A program made the translations under genes and the position numbers. Positions 56,516-64,000 of a stretch of DNA of 64,000 bases are shown here, one piece after another. How positions within the stretch are numbered: the first letter of the stretch is position 1; every line of letters begins with the position of its first letter. Below the pieces are notes generated by a model that had not been told where the DNA came from, searched no databases, and was given only the letters and a program-made list of their open reading frames with translations. Source of the DNA: Microbacterium sp. (GTDB taxonomy: Bacteria; Actinomycetota; Actinomycetes; Actinomycetales; Microbacteriaceae); NCBI RefSeq assembly GCF_017305435.1, contig NZ_JAFKIP010000002.1, positions 496,001 through 560,000 of the forward strand, written 5' to 3'.

Positions 56516-57784
56516 ATGGCTCGCATCGGTGAGAGTGCCGACCTGTTCAAGTGCTCCTTCTGCGGCAAGAGCCAGAAGCAGGTGCAGCAGCTCATCGCCG
56601 GGCCCGGCGTGTACATCTGCGACGAGTGCGTCGAGCTCTGCAACGAGATCATCGAAGAGCGGATGGCGGAGGCCGGCGAGGGGACCGTCGCCGATTTCGA
56701 CCTCCCCAAGCCGCGCGAGATCTTCGCGTTCCTCGAGGAGTACGTCGTCGGGCAGGATGCCGCGAAGAAGGCGCTCTCCGTCGCGGTCTACAACCACTAC
56801 AAGCGCGTTCGGGCGCACGGCACGATCCAGACCGCCGAGCAGCGCGCCGACGAGGTCGAGATCGCGAAGAGCAACATTCTGCTCCTCGGACCGACCGGGT
56901 GCGGCAAGACCTACCTCGCGCAGACGCTCGCCAAGCGTCTCAACGTCCCGTTCGCGGTCGCGGATGCGACGGCGCTGACGGAGGCCGGGTACGTCGGCGA
57001 AGACGTCGAGAACATCCTCCTCAAGCTCCTGCAGGCCGCCGACTTCGACGTGAAGCGGGCCGAGACCGGCATCATCTACATCGACGAAGTGGACAAGATC
57101 GCCCGTAAGGCCGAGAACCCGTCCATCACCCGTGACGTGTCGGGCGAGGGCGTGCAGCAGGCGCTGCTGAAGATCCTCGAAGGCACGGTCGCATCGGTAC
57201 CGCCGCAGGGCGGTCGCAAGCACCCCCACCAGGAGTTCATCCAGATCGACACGACGAACGTCCTGTTCATCGTCGCCGGCGCGTTCGCGGGTCTCGAGGA
57301 CATCATCTCCTCGCGCGTCGGGCGTCACGGCGTCGGATTCGGCGCACCGCTGCAGGAGAAGGGCAAGGAGCTCGATCTCTTCAGCGAGGTCGAGCCGGAG
57401 GACCTGCACAAGTTCGGTCTGATCCCCGAGTTCATCGGGCGTCTACCCGTCGTCACGTCGGTCGCTCCCCTCGACCAGGAGGCCCTGATCGAGATCCTCA
57501 CGGGGCCGAAGAACGCCTTCGTGAAGCAGTATCAGCGCATGTTCCAGCTCGACGGCGCCGAGCTGGAGTTCGAGGACGATGCCCTCATGGCCATCGCGGA
57601 CCTCGCCGTCGCACGGAAGACCGGCGCGCGCGGGCTGCGCGCGATCCTCGAGGACGTGCTCGGTCCGATCATGTTCGAGATCCCGTCCGTCGACGACGTC
57701 GCGAAGGTCATCGTGACCCGTGCCGCCGTCACCGAGGGCGCCGCGCCGACCCTCGTGCTGGAGCGCAAGCGCAAGAGCGCCTGA
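56516..57784 (+). CDS. clpX: ATP-dependent Clp protease ATP-binding subunit
   Basis: 422 residues from the ATG at 56516, six bases after GAAGGAG. The zinc-binding domain is [11 protein letters not shown] with CDECVELC; the AAA+ motor has Walker A GPTGCGKT (about residue 125), Walker [11 protein letters not shown], pore loop GYVGEDVE and the IGF-like ClpP contact region near LPVVTSV. It unfolds substrates for ClpP1P2. The 154-base space before it holds the clpP2 terminator and its own promoter. Confidence 0.97.
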   Translation: MARIGESADLFKCSFCGKSQKQVQQLIAGPGVYICDECVELCNEIIEERMAEAGEGTVADFDLPKPREIFAFLEEYVVGQDAAKKALSVAVYNHYKRVRAHGTIQTAEQRADEVEIAKSNILLLGPTGCGKTYLAQTLAKRLNVPFAVADATALTEAGYVGEDVENILLKLLQAADFDVKRAETGIIYIDEVDKIARKAENPSITRDVSGEGVQQALLKILEGTVASVPPQGGRKHPHQEFIQIDTTNVLFIVAGAFAGLEDIISSRVGRHGVGFGAPLQEKGKELDLFSEVEPEDLHKFGLIPEFIGRLPVVTSVAPLDQEALIEILTGPKNAFVKQYQRMFQLDGAELEFEDDALMAIADLAVARKTGARGLRAILEDVLGPIMFEIPSVDDVAKVIVTRAAVTEGAAPTLVLERKRKSA

Positions 57785-57828
57785 CGCGGGCGGCCTCGCG
57801 TCGGAGGCATCCGGTAGCGTCGGCCGGC

Positions 57829-58386
57829 ATGGGGCGGATCATTTTCGACACGGCGACCTCGCTCAACGGCTGGATCGCAGACGAGCAGAACTCGCTCGAC
57901 TGGCTCTTCGCGGTCGAGGGCGGCACCGAGCCCGACCCATCATTGTTTCCCGACGCGGCTGTGCTGGTGGAGGGATCGACGACGTACGAATGGGTGCTCG
58001 CGCACGAGGATCTGCTGACCTGCCCCGAAAGGTGGGCCGATTTCTACGGGGAGAAGCCGACCTTCGTGTTCACGACAAGGGACCTCCCAGTTCCTGACGG
58101 CGCCGACGTGCGGTTCGTCTCCGGACCCGTCTCAGATGCCCTGCCCGCTATCCGCGCCGCCGCGGGCGAGGGCGATGTCTGGGTCGTCGGCGGGGGAGAG
58201 CTCGCGGGTCAGTTCCTCGATGCCGGCGCGCTCGATCAGATCGCGGTGTCGATCGCACCCGTCCTGCTCACGGGCGGCGCGCCGCTGCTGCCGCGCCGGC
58301 TCGAGGCCGACCGGTTGCGGCTCGTGTCCGCGCACGCGGCCGGCCAGTTCGCCCGACTCGTCTACGACGTGCTTCCGCCGCGTTGA
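57829..58386 (+). CDS. Dihydrofolate reductase family protein (RibD C-terminal type)
   Basis: 185 residues. IIFDTATSLNGWIADEQNSL and VWVVGGGELAGQFLDAGALD are the two typical segments of the DHFR/RibD_C fold, with a GGG loop that contacts NADPH. Such proteins are usually called deaminase-reductase domain proteins; the substrate is unknown. A GGTAGCGT box before the ATG may be a promoter. It converges with the M3 peptidase gene. Confidence 0.88.
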   Translation: MGRIIFDTATSLNGWIADEQNSLDWLFAVEGGTEPDPSLFPDAAVLVEGSTTYEWVLAHEDLLTCPERWADFYGEKPTFVFTTRDLPVPDGADVRFVSGPVSDALPAIRAAAGEGDVWVVGGGELAGQFLDAGALDQIAVSIAPVLLTGGAPLLPRRLEADRLRLVSAHAAGQFARLVYDVLPPR

Positions 58387-58395
58387 CGCGATTCG

Positions 58396-60447
58396 TCAGG
58401 CGTCGAGGCCCCGACGCTTCAGGAGCGGAGCGATCTCGGCGTCGCGGCCGCGGAAGTCGCGGTACGCCTCGAGGGGGTCCTTCGACCCGCCGACGCCGAG
58501 CAGCCGCGCCCGGAAGCGGTCGCCGTTCGCACGGGTCAGTCCGCCGTTGTCCTTGAACCACTCGACGGTGTCGGCGTCGAGCACCTCGCTCCAGATGTAT
58601 GAGTAGTAACCGGCGCTGTAGCCGCCCGAGAACACGTGCGCGAAGTACGTCGACGAGTAGCGCGTCGGCACGAGTGGGTTGTCGAGGCCGATGTCGGCCA
58701 GCGCCGCGGCCTCGAAGGCGGCCACGTCGGTCACCTTTGCGGCCTCGCCGGCGCTCAGCGAGTGCCAGGCCTGGTCGATCCATGACGCCGCGAGGTACTC
58801 GCTCGTCGCGAAGCCCTGGTTGAACGCCTCGGACGCGTGCAGCTTCTCGACGATCTCGCGGGGGAGTGGCTCTCCGGTGTCGACGTGGCGCGCGTACGTC
58901 GTGAGCACTTCGGGCCAGAGGATCCACATCTCGTTGACCTGGCTGGGGAACTCCACGAAGTCCCGAAAGACGGCGGTGCCGGCGAAGTGCGGGTAGATCA
59001 CCGTCGCGAACAGCCCGTGCAGAGCGTGGCCGAACTCGTGGAACAGCGTGGTGACCTCGTCGAGCGTCAACAGAGTGGGCTCGCCCGGCGCGGGTTTGGG
59101 CACGTTGAGGTTGTTGACGACGACCGGCGCCGTGCCACGCAGCGTCGACTGCGACACGATCGAGTTCATCCACGCGCCGCCGCGCTTCGTATCGCGCGTG
59201 TAGAGGTCGAGCAGGAAGAGGCCGAGTGCCGACCCGTCCTCGTTGTGGATCTCGAAGACGCGTACCTCGGGGTGGTAGCCCGGCAGGTCGGCGCGCTCGG
59301 TGAACGTGATGCCGTAGAGCTGTGTCGCGGCGCGGAACACGCCATCCTGCAGTACGCGTCCGGCTTCGAACCATGGCCGCAGCGCCGTGCGATCGAGGTC
59401 GTATTCGGCCTGCCGCACACGCTCGGTGTAGAACGCCCAATCGTGCGCCTCGATCGTGAACGGTTCGGCGTCGGCGTCGACCATCGCCTGCAGCGCGGCC
59501 TGCTCCCGCCGCGCGTTCGCCGCCGCCGGAGCGGCGAGCTCTCGCAGCAGCGCCTGGACGGCCTCGGGAGAGCCGGCCGTCTCGTCGCTCGTCACGTAGG
59601 CCGCATGCGAGGCGTAGCCCAGGACTTCAGCGCGCCGCGCCCGCAGCCGGACGATCTCGCGCAGCACCGCGCGGTTGTCGTTCGCACCCCCGCGGGAGCC
59701 TCGCGCGCGCGAGGCATCCAGGAGTCGACCTCGACTCGCGCGATTCGTGAGCGTCGAGAGATAGGGATGCCCGGTGAACAGCGTCAACGTGACGACGTAG
59801 CGCCCCGGCAGCCCTCGTTCCACGGCGTTGTTCGCGGCGGCGGACAGCTCTCCCGGCGTGAGCCCGGCGAGCTCGGACGCATCGTCGAAGACGACGGCGA
59901 GGTCGTTGGTGTCGGCCAGCAGGTTCTTCTCGAAGGTCGTCGTGAGCACCGAGAGACGGGTGTTCAGCTCAGTCAGCTCGGCCTTCTGGGCGGCGTCGAG
60001 CGCGGCGCCCGCGTGGGTCATCTCACGGAACGTCCGCTCGAGCAGGTAGGCCGACTCGGGGTCGAGATCGAGGCCGTCGCGGGCGTCGTAGACGGCGGCG
60101 ACGCGCGCGTACAGCGCCGCGTCGAGCGTGATGGCATCCTGATGCGCCGACATGAGCGGAGCGAGGGTCTCTTCGATCTCCTGGATCTCGTCGGTCGCGT
60201 CGGCGGACGAGACCGTGTAGTACGTCCGCGCGACCGTGCCGAGCAACTCGCCCGCTCGTTCCAGCGCGACGAGCGTACTCGCGAAAGTCGCATGCTCGGT
60301 CTGGCTTGTGATGGCGTCGATCTCCGCACGGTGGGCGGCGAAGGCTGCGTCGAACGCAGGCAGATAATGCGCGGGACGGATCTCACGGTAGTCGGGCAGC
60401 CGATACGGAAGTGCCGAAGGGGAGAGGAGGGGATTCGCGTCGACCAT
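58396..60447 (-). CDS. M3-family zinc metallopeptidase (Dcp/oligopeptidase-like)
   Basis: 683 residues. Peptidyl-dipeptidase type. The zinc site is HEFGHALHGLFA (His470, Glu471, His474) with the third ligand further on. The C-terminal FAHVFSGGYSAGYYSYIWSE is typical of M3 Dcp enzymes. Cytoplasmic; no signal peptide. It degrades short peptides. It is divergent from the ArsR-like regulator across 87 bases. Confidence 0.95.
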   Translation of the reverse strand: MVDANPLLSPSALPYRLPDYREIRPAHYLPAFDAAFAAHRAEIDAITSQTEHATFASTLVALERAGELLGTVARTYYTVSSADATDEIQEIEETLAPLMSAHQDAITLDAALYARVAAVYDARDGLDLDPESAYLLERTFREMTHAGAALDAAQKAELTELNTRLSVLTTTFEKNLLADTNDLAVVFDDASELAGLTPGELSAAANNAVERGLPGRYVVTLTLFTGHPYLSTLTNRASRGRLLDASRARGSRGGANDNRAVLREIVRLRARRAEVLGYASHAAYVTSDETAGSPEAVQALLRELAAPAAANARREQAALQAMVDADAEPFTIEAHDWAFYTERVRQAEYDLDRTALRPWFEAGRVLQDGVFRAATQLYGITFTERADLPGYHPEVRVFEIHNEDGSALGLFLLDLYTRDTKRGGAWMNSIVSQSTLRGTAPVVVNNLNVPKPAPGEPTLLTLDEVTTLFHEFGHALHGLFATVIYPHFAGTAVFRDFVEFPSQVNEMWILWPEVLTTYARHVDTGEPLPREIVEKLHASEAFNQGFATSEYLAASWIDQAWHSLSAGEAAKVTDVAAFEAAALADIGLDNPLVPTRYSSTYFAHVFSGGYSAGYYSYIWSEVLDADTVEWFKDNGGLTRANGDRFRARLLGVGGSKDPLEAYRDFRGRDAEIAPLLKRRGLDA

Positions 60448-60488
60448 GCGCTCAGCCTACGGGCACCGCGATCGCCACCACTTCTTTG

Positions 60489-60516
60489 CAAAGGAATACT
60501 TGCAACGGGTCCTTTG
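60489..60516. promoter_or_regulatory. Inverted repeat in the M3 peptidase / ArsR intergenic region
   Basis: CAAAGGA (60489-60495) and TCCTTTG (60510-60516) are perfect complements separated by 14 bases, with TTGCAA repeated in the space. GATAGT at 60521-60526 ends eight bases before the regulator's ATG. The repeat is a good candidate for the autoregulatory operator of the ArsR-like protein. Confidence 0.5.
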
Positions 60517-60534
60517 GGTTGATAGTCTCGTGCC

Positions 60535-61152
60535 ATGACAGAGGAAGATCGGGCGCACCGGCCGGAGGCGAGTGAGAGCCGAGTGCTGGACGCCGGGGCG
60601 CTCAAAGCGCTCGCGCACCCGATGCGCGTACGGATCTACGACATCCTCAGTCAGTTCGGCCCGCAGACGGCCAGTTCGCTCGCCGAACGACTGGGCGAGT
60701 CGAGCGGCGCGACGAGCTACCACCTGCGCGCCCTGGCGAAACATGACCTGATCCGTGAGGTGGCGGATCGTGGGAGTGCACGAGAGCGGTGGTGGGAACG
60801 CCCGCGCGGCTCGATCCGCATCTCGGCCCCCGCCGCCGTGCGCACTCCGTCCGGCCGCGCGGCTTCACAGATCGTCGTGACGGAGACCTACCGCCAGCGC
60901 CACGAGCAGCTGATGCACTTCATCGCGCAATCGATGCGCGACGACGAGGGGGAGGAGACCCCGGCAGAGCTCTCCACGGCGACGACGCGTCTCACGAAGG
61001 CGCAGTTCGATCACTTCTCGCAGCGTCTTTCGGAGATCATCACCGAATCTGTGGAGCTCTATCGCGATCAGGTGGGCGAGGGCGTGCGCCCGTACCTCAT
61101 CCGACTCGACATGTTCCCGATCGACGACCCACATGCGAAGGAGGGACGCTGA
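60535..61152 (+). CDS. ArsR-like winged-helix transcriptional regulator
   Basis: 205 residues. N-terminal helix-turn-helix (ALKALAHPMRVRIYDILSQF, ASSLAERLGESSGATSYHLR) typical of ArsR/HTH_20 regulators, then a longer C-terminal helical domain of about 110 residues with no metal motif. Likely represses its own promoter. The stop overlaps the start of a small gene (ATGA). Confidence 0.88.
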   Translation: MTEEDRAHRPEASESRVLDAGALKALAHPMRVRIYDILSQFGPQTASSLAERLGESSGATSYHLRALAKHDLIREVADRGSARERWWERPRGSIRISAPAAVRTPSGRAASQIVVTETYRQRHEQLMHFIAQSMRDDEGEETPAELSTATTRLTKAQFDHFSQRLSEIITESVELYRDQVGEGVRPYLIRLDMFPIDDPHAKEGR

Positions 61153-61370
61153 TGGCGCTCATCGAGTCCACCCGGATCCGGCTGCGCCCGACACCGGCAG
61201 AGCGCGTCGCGCTGACCGTCGCCACATGGATCTCGACGGGCGTGGCGAACAGGATGGACCGGCGCGCACGGATCCTGACCGAGGCGCACGTGAGACGTGC
61301 GGCGCATGACGCCGACACGGCGCGTCGCGAGGTCGAACGGGCGCGGGCGCATCTGCTCGGCATCCGCTGA
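61152..61370 (+). CDS. Small basic protein coupled to the ArsR-like regulator
   Basis: 72 residues. ATG overlaps the regulator's TGA. Basic and helical ([34 protein letters not shown]) with a short hydrophobic patch (ERVALTVATWIS). No recognised family. Because of the coupling it may be an accessory to the regulator or a membrane-associated peptide. Confidence 0.7.
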   Translation: MALIESTRIRLRPTPAERVALTVATWISTGVANRMDRRARILTEAHVRRAAHDADTARREVERARAHLLGIR

Positions 61371-61394
61371 CCGGTCCGTGCCCGCGGCCGTGAT

Positions 61395-61643
61395 TCAGGC
61401 GAACTCGTCCTCATCATCGTGACGGACGATGACCGTCCCCGACGCGAGAAGCTCGACGATCACGCCCGTGTCCAGTTCGGCGATCGGGCGCCCCTCCAGG
61501 AAGGTCAGCGTCCATCGCGGGCGCGGCTGTCCCAGATCGTCCGCGGGGAGTGCGCGATCGACGGCGGCGATCTGCGGACGCAGAGTCGCCGGGACTGCCG
61601 CGGGCGGCTCCTGACCGCTCGACCAGCGGGTTCCGAGCTGCAT
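61395..61643 (-). CDS. Small acidic-tailed protein downstream of valS
   Basis: 82 residues. Begins one base after the valS stop, so it is co-transcribed. The sequence (WTLTFLEGRPIAELDTGVIV, ending VRHDDEDEFA) looks like a small beta-rich domain. I do not know its function; small proteins of this kind follow valS in related actinobacteria as I recall. Confidence 0.7.
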   Translation of the reverse strand: MQLGTRWSSGQEPPAAVPATLRPQIAAVDRALPADDLGQPRPRWTLTFLEGRPIAELDTGVIVELLASGTVIVRHDDEDEFA

Positions 61644-61644
61644 C

Positions 61645-64000
61645 TCACGCCTCCGCTTCGGCGAGCTCGACGTCCTCGACGCTGAGCGCCTCGCCGCCGC
61701 CCCGCAGGTCGAGCTCGGCGATGCGGCCCACGGCCCGGAGGTCGCCTTCCGCCAGCGTCAGCGCCGCGATCGCCGCGTCGGACGCCCGCAGGACGAGTCG
61801 CGCGACAGGTGTCTTCTGGGACGCCTTGGCCTCCGTCTTGGCGCGCCGGATCCCGATGAGCGCCTCGCTCGCGACCTTGAGCACCGCCGGATCCCCGTCG
61901 ATCCCGAGCGGCTGCGGCCACTCGGCGGTGTGGACCGAGCCCTCCTCGAACCACGACCACGCCTCCTCGGCGGCGAAGGCGAGCACGGGGGCGAGGAGAC
62001 GCAGGAGCGTCGAGAGCGCGAGCCGGAGCGCGAGCGCAGCGGACGCCTGGCCGGCGTCGGTCTGGTTGTAGGCGCGCTCCTTGACCAGTTCGAGGTAATC
62101 GTCGCAGAACGTCCAGAAGAACGATTCGGTGACTTCGAGCGCACGCGCATGGTCGTACCCCTCGAACGCCGCGGTCGCATCGCGCACGACGACGTCGAGG
62201 GTCGCGAGCATCGCTGCATCCAAGGCGTGGGTGACCTGCGCCCCCTCGGGTACGGGGAACGAGAGCACGAACTTCGCCGCGTTCAGCACCTTGATCGCGA
62301 GGCGGCGCCCGATCTTCACCTGCGTCGGGTTCTGCGGGTCGAAGGCGGCGTCCGCGCCGAGTCGGCTGGATGCCGCCCAGTACCGCACCGCGTCGGTGCC
62401 GTGCTGATCGAGGATGTCCGCCGGCGTGACGACGTTGCCCTTCGACTTCGACATCTTCTTGCGATCGGGGTCGACGATGAAGCCCGAGATCGCGGCATCC
62501 GTCCACGGCGCGCGATCGTCCTCGAGGGCGGAGCGCACCATGGTGGAGAAGAGCCACGTGCGGATGATGTCCTGGCCCTGCGGGCGCAGATCGAACGGGG
62601 CCACGACGCTCCAGAGCGCGTCATCTCGCTGCCAGCCGCCCGCGAGTTGCGGGGTGAGCGATGACGTCGCCCAGGTGTCGAAGATGTCCTTCTCTCCTTC
62701 GAACCCGCCCGCGGCCCCACGCTGCGCCTCCGTGTAGCCCGGCGGCACGTCGCTCGTCGGGTCGATCGGCAAGGAGGAGGCGTCCGCCGTGATGACGGCG
62801 CCTTCCATGCGGTCGCCGTTCTCATCGAGCGGGTACCAGACCGGGATCGGCACACCGAAGAAGCGCTGGCGCGAGATGAGCCAGTCGCCGGTCAGGCCGT
62901 TCGTCCAGTTCTCGTAGCGCACGCGCATGAAGTCGGGATGCCACCCCATGCCCCGCCCGAGCGCGATCAGCTTCTCCCGGAACGCCGCGTCTCGCGCGCC
63001 GTTGCGGAGGTACCACTGACGCGTCGACACGATCTCCAGCGCCCGGTCGCCCTTCTCGTAGAACTTCACCGGGTGGCTGAAGGGCTTCGACACCTCGAGC
63101 AGCTCGCCCGAGGACTCGAGCAGCTCCACCATCTTCTTCTTCGCGCTGAAGACCGTGAGGCCGGCGATCTCGGAGTAGGCGGCACGCGCGGCATCCGTCG
63201 CGAGGGCGGCGGGAGCGTCGGGGAGGATCCGGCCGTCCTGACCCAGGATCGTGCGGTTCGGCAGGTCGAGCTCGCGCCACCAGATGATGTCGGTCACGTC
63301 GCCGAAAGTGCAGACCATCGCGATGCCCGAACCCTTGTCCTGCTGCGCGAGCGGGTGCGCGAGGACCGGGACCTCGACGTCGAAGACCGGCGTGCGCACC
63401 GTCTGTCCGAAGTACGGCTGGTACCGCTCGTCACCGGGGTTGGCGACGAGCGCGACGCATGCGGCGAGGAGCTCGGGGCGGGTCGTCTCGATGTGGATGT
63501 CACCCGAGCCGTCGGTCTTGTGGAACGCGAGGCGGTGATAGCTCGCCTGCTGCTCGCGGTCCTCGAGCTCGGCCTGCGCGATCGCGGAACGGAAGTCGAT
63601 GTCCCAGAGCGTCGGAGCCATCGCCTGGTACGCCTCGCCGCGCTCGAGGTTGCGCAGGAACGCGAGCTGGCTCGTGCGGACCGTGTCGTCCGAGATCGTC
63701 CGATACGTCTGCGTCCAGTCGACGGAGAGGCCGAGCTGGCGGAAGACCGCCTCGAACGCCTTCTCGTCTTCGAGGGTCAGCTCCTCGCACAGCTCGATGA
63801 AGTTGCGGCGGCTGATGGGCACCTGATCGGCGGGCTTGAGGCTCTTCGCGTCGCCGCGGAACGGCGGGGTGAAGTCGGGGTCGTAGGGGAGGGACGTGTC
63901 GCAGCGGACACCGTAGTAGTTCTGCACGCGGCGCTCGGTCGGCAGGCCGTTGTCGTCCCACCCCATCGGATAGAACACGGTCTTGCCCCGCATGCGCTCG
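61645..64000 (-). CDS. valS: Valyl-tRNA synthetase (N-terminus beyond right edge)
   Basis: At least 785 residues visible, no start within the window. Class I synthetase with editing domain. KMSKS is present (KKMSKSKGNVV), and the segment before the editing domain reads FYPMGWDDNGLPTERRVQN, the form seen in archaeal-type/alternative ValRS rather than the common bacterial one. The anticodon-binding domain is in the C-terminal third (FFWTFCDDYLELVKERAY). The end is shorter than long bacterial ValRS because the coiled-coil arm is absent. Small gene follows. Confidence 0.95.
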   Translation of the reverse strand, partial: ERMRGKTVFYPMGWDDNGLPTERRVQNYYGVRCDTSLPYDPDFTPPFRGDAKSLKPADQVPISRRNFIELCEELTLEDEKAFEAVFRQLGLSVDWTQTYRTISDDTVRTSQLAFLRNLERGEAYQAMAPTLWDIDFRSAIAQAELEDREQQASYHRLAFHKTDGSGDIHIETTRPELLAACVALVANPGDERYQPYFGQTVRTPVFDVEVPVLAHPLAQQDKGSGIAMVCTFGDVTDIIWWRELDLPNRTILGQDGRILPDAPAALATDAARAAYSEIAGLTVFSAKKKMVELLESSGELLEVSKPFSHPVKFYEKGDRALEIVSTRQWYLRNGARDAAFREKLIALGRGMGWHPDFMRVRYENWTNGLTGDWLISRQRFFGVPIPVWYPLDENGDRMEGAVITADASSLPIDPTSDVPPGYTEAQRGAAGGFEGEKDIFDTWATSSLTPQLAGGWQRDDALWSVVAPFDLRPQGQDIIRTWLFSTMVRSALEDDRAPWTDAAISGFIVDPDRKKMSKSKGNVVTPADILDQHGTDAVRYWAASSRLGADAAFDPQNPTQVKIGRRLAIKVLNAAKFVLSFPVPEGAQVTHALDAAMLATLDVVVRDATAAFEGYDHARALEVTESFFWTFCDDYLELVKERAYNQTDAGQASAALALRLALSTLLRLLAPVLAFAAEEAWSWFEEGSVHTAEWPQPLGIDGDPAVLKVASEALIGIRRAKTEAKASQKTPVARLVLRASDAAIAALTLAEGDLRAVGRIAELDLRGGGEALSVEDVELAEAEA

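Overview
The window is high-GC DNA from an actinobacterium, most likely Microbacterium or a close relative in the Microbacteriaceae. This rests on recognised protein families and gene order: glgX-glgE-glgB, gatC-gatA-gatB next to dinB, a zincin-clpS-DUF2017 cluster beside orn and tRNA-His, and tRNA-Pro/tig/clpP1/clpP2/clpX. It also rests on GTG-rich start codons, ATGA/GTGA gene overlaps and many apparently leaderless promoters. No database search was run. Family assignments come from motifs read in the translations, and the genus is an inference.

Layout. Positions 1-3763 hold a partial AI-2E-type permease, then an unrecognised membrane protein coupled to a YbbN-like thioredoxin/TPR protein. 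Positions 3764-10863 form an island that looks foreign. It is visibly less GC-rich and lacks the heptamer GGATGCC that is common on both sides. It starts with a decayed GH16-like gene (two in-frame stops) and ends with a decayed XRE antitoxin gene (frameshift plus stop). Its intact core is a leftward five-gene operon (secreted two-cysteine protein, lipoprotein, membrane-fusion adaptor, ABC ATPase, MacB/FtsX-like permease). A rightward regulatory operon faces it (single-pass membrane protein, ECF sigma factor, LuxR-type regulator) across a promoter region containing a palindrome. This is the best candidate for an undescribed system.

Positions 10864-17198 carry glycogen/alpha-glucan genes (glgX, glgE, glgB). 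Positions 17276-22658 carry a cysteine desulfurase with mnmA, a small membrane protein and ligA. An acyl-CoA ligase, gatCAB, dinB, a GerW-like protein and a P-loop kinase follow to 30046. Positions 30074-33042 (leftward, except tRNA-Arg and one small CDS) carry DUF2017, clpS, a zincin, tRNA-His, orn and yczE. A divergent MocR regulator follows, then ssb, a lipoprotein, ettA and two thioesterases to 39318. Positions 39381-47701 contain an FAD dehydrogenase, a truncated globin, an MscS channel, PepN and a SulP transporter under an ArsR regulator. Positions 48135-52408 contain rpiB, a Nei-type glycosylase, a PaiB-like protein, an amidohydrolase and dps. Positions 52548-58386 contain a gamma-carbonic-anhydrase-like protein, tRNA-Gly, tRNA-Pro, tig, clpP1, clpP2, clpX and a DHFR-like protein. 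Positions 58396-64000 contain an M3 peptidase, an ArsR-like regulator, small proteins and partial valS.

Non-coding signals of note are a GGATGCC/GGCATCC heptamer repeated about two times per kb (also in terminator arms), a bipartite TCCACA element present twice with identical 13-base spacing, a MocR palindrome at 33062-33092, and a recurrent TAGACT -10 box six bases before start codons. No gap between genes exceeds about 300 bases.
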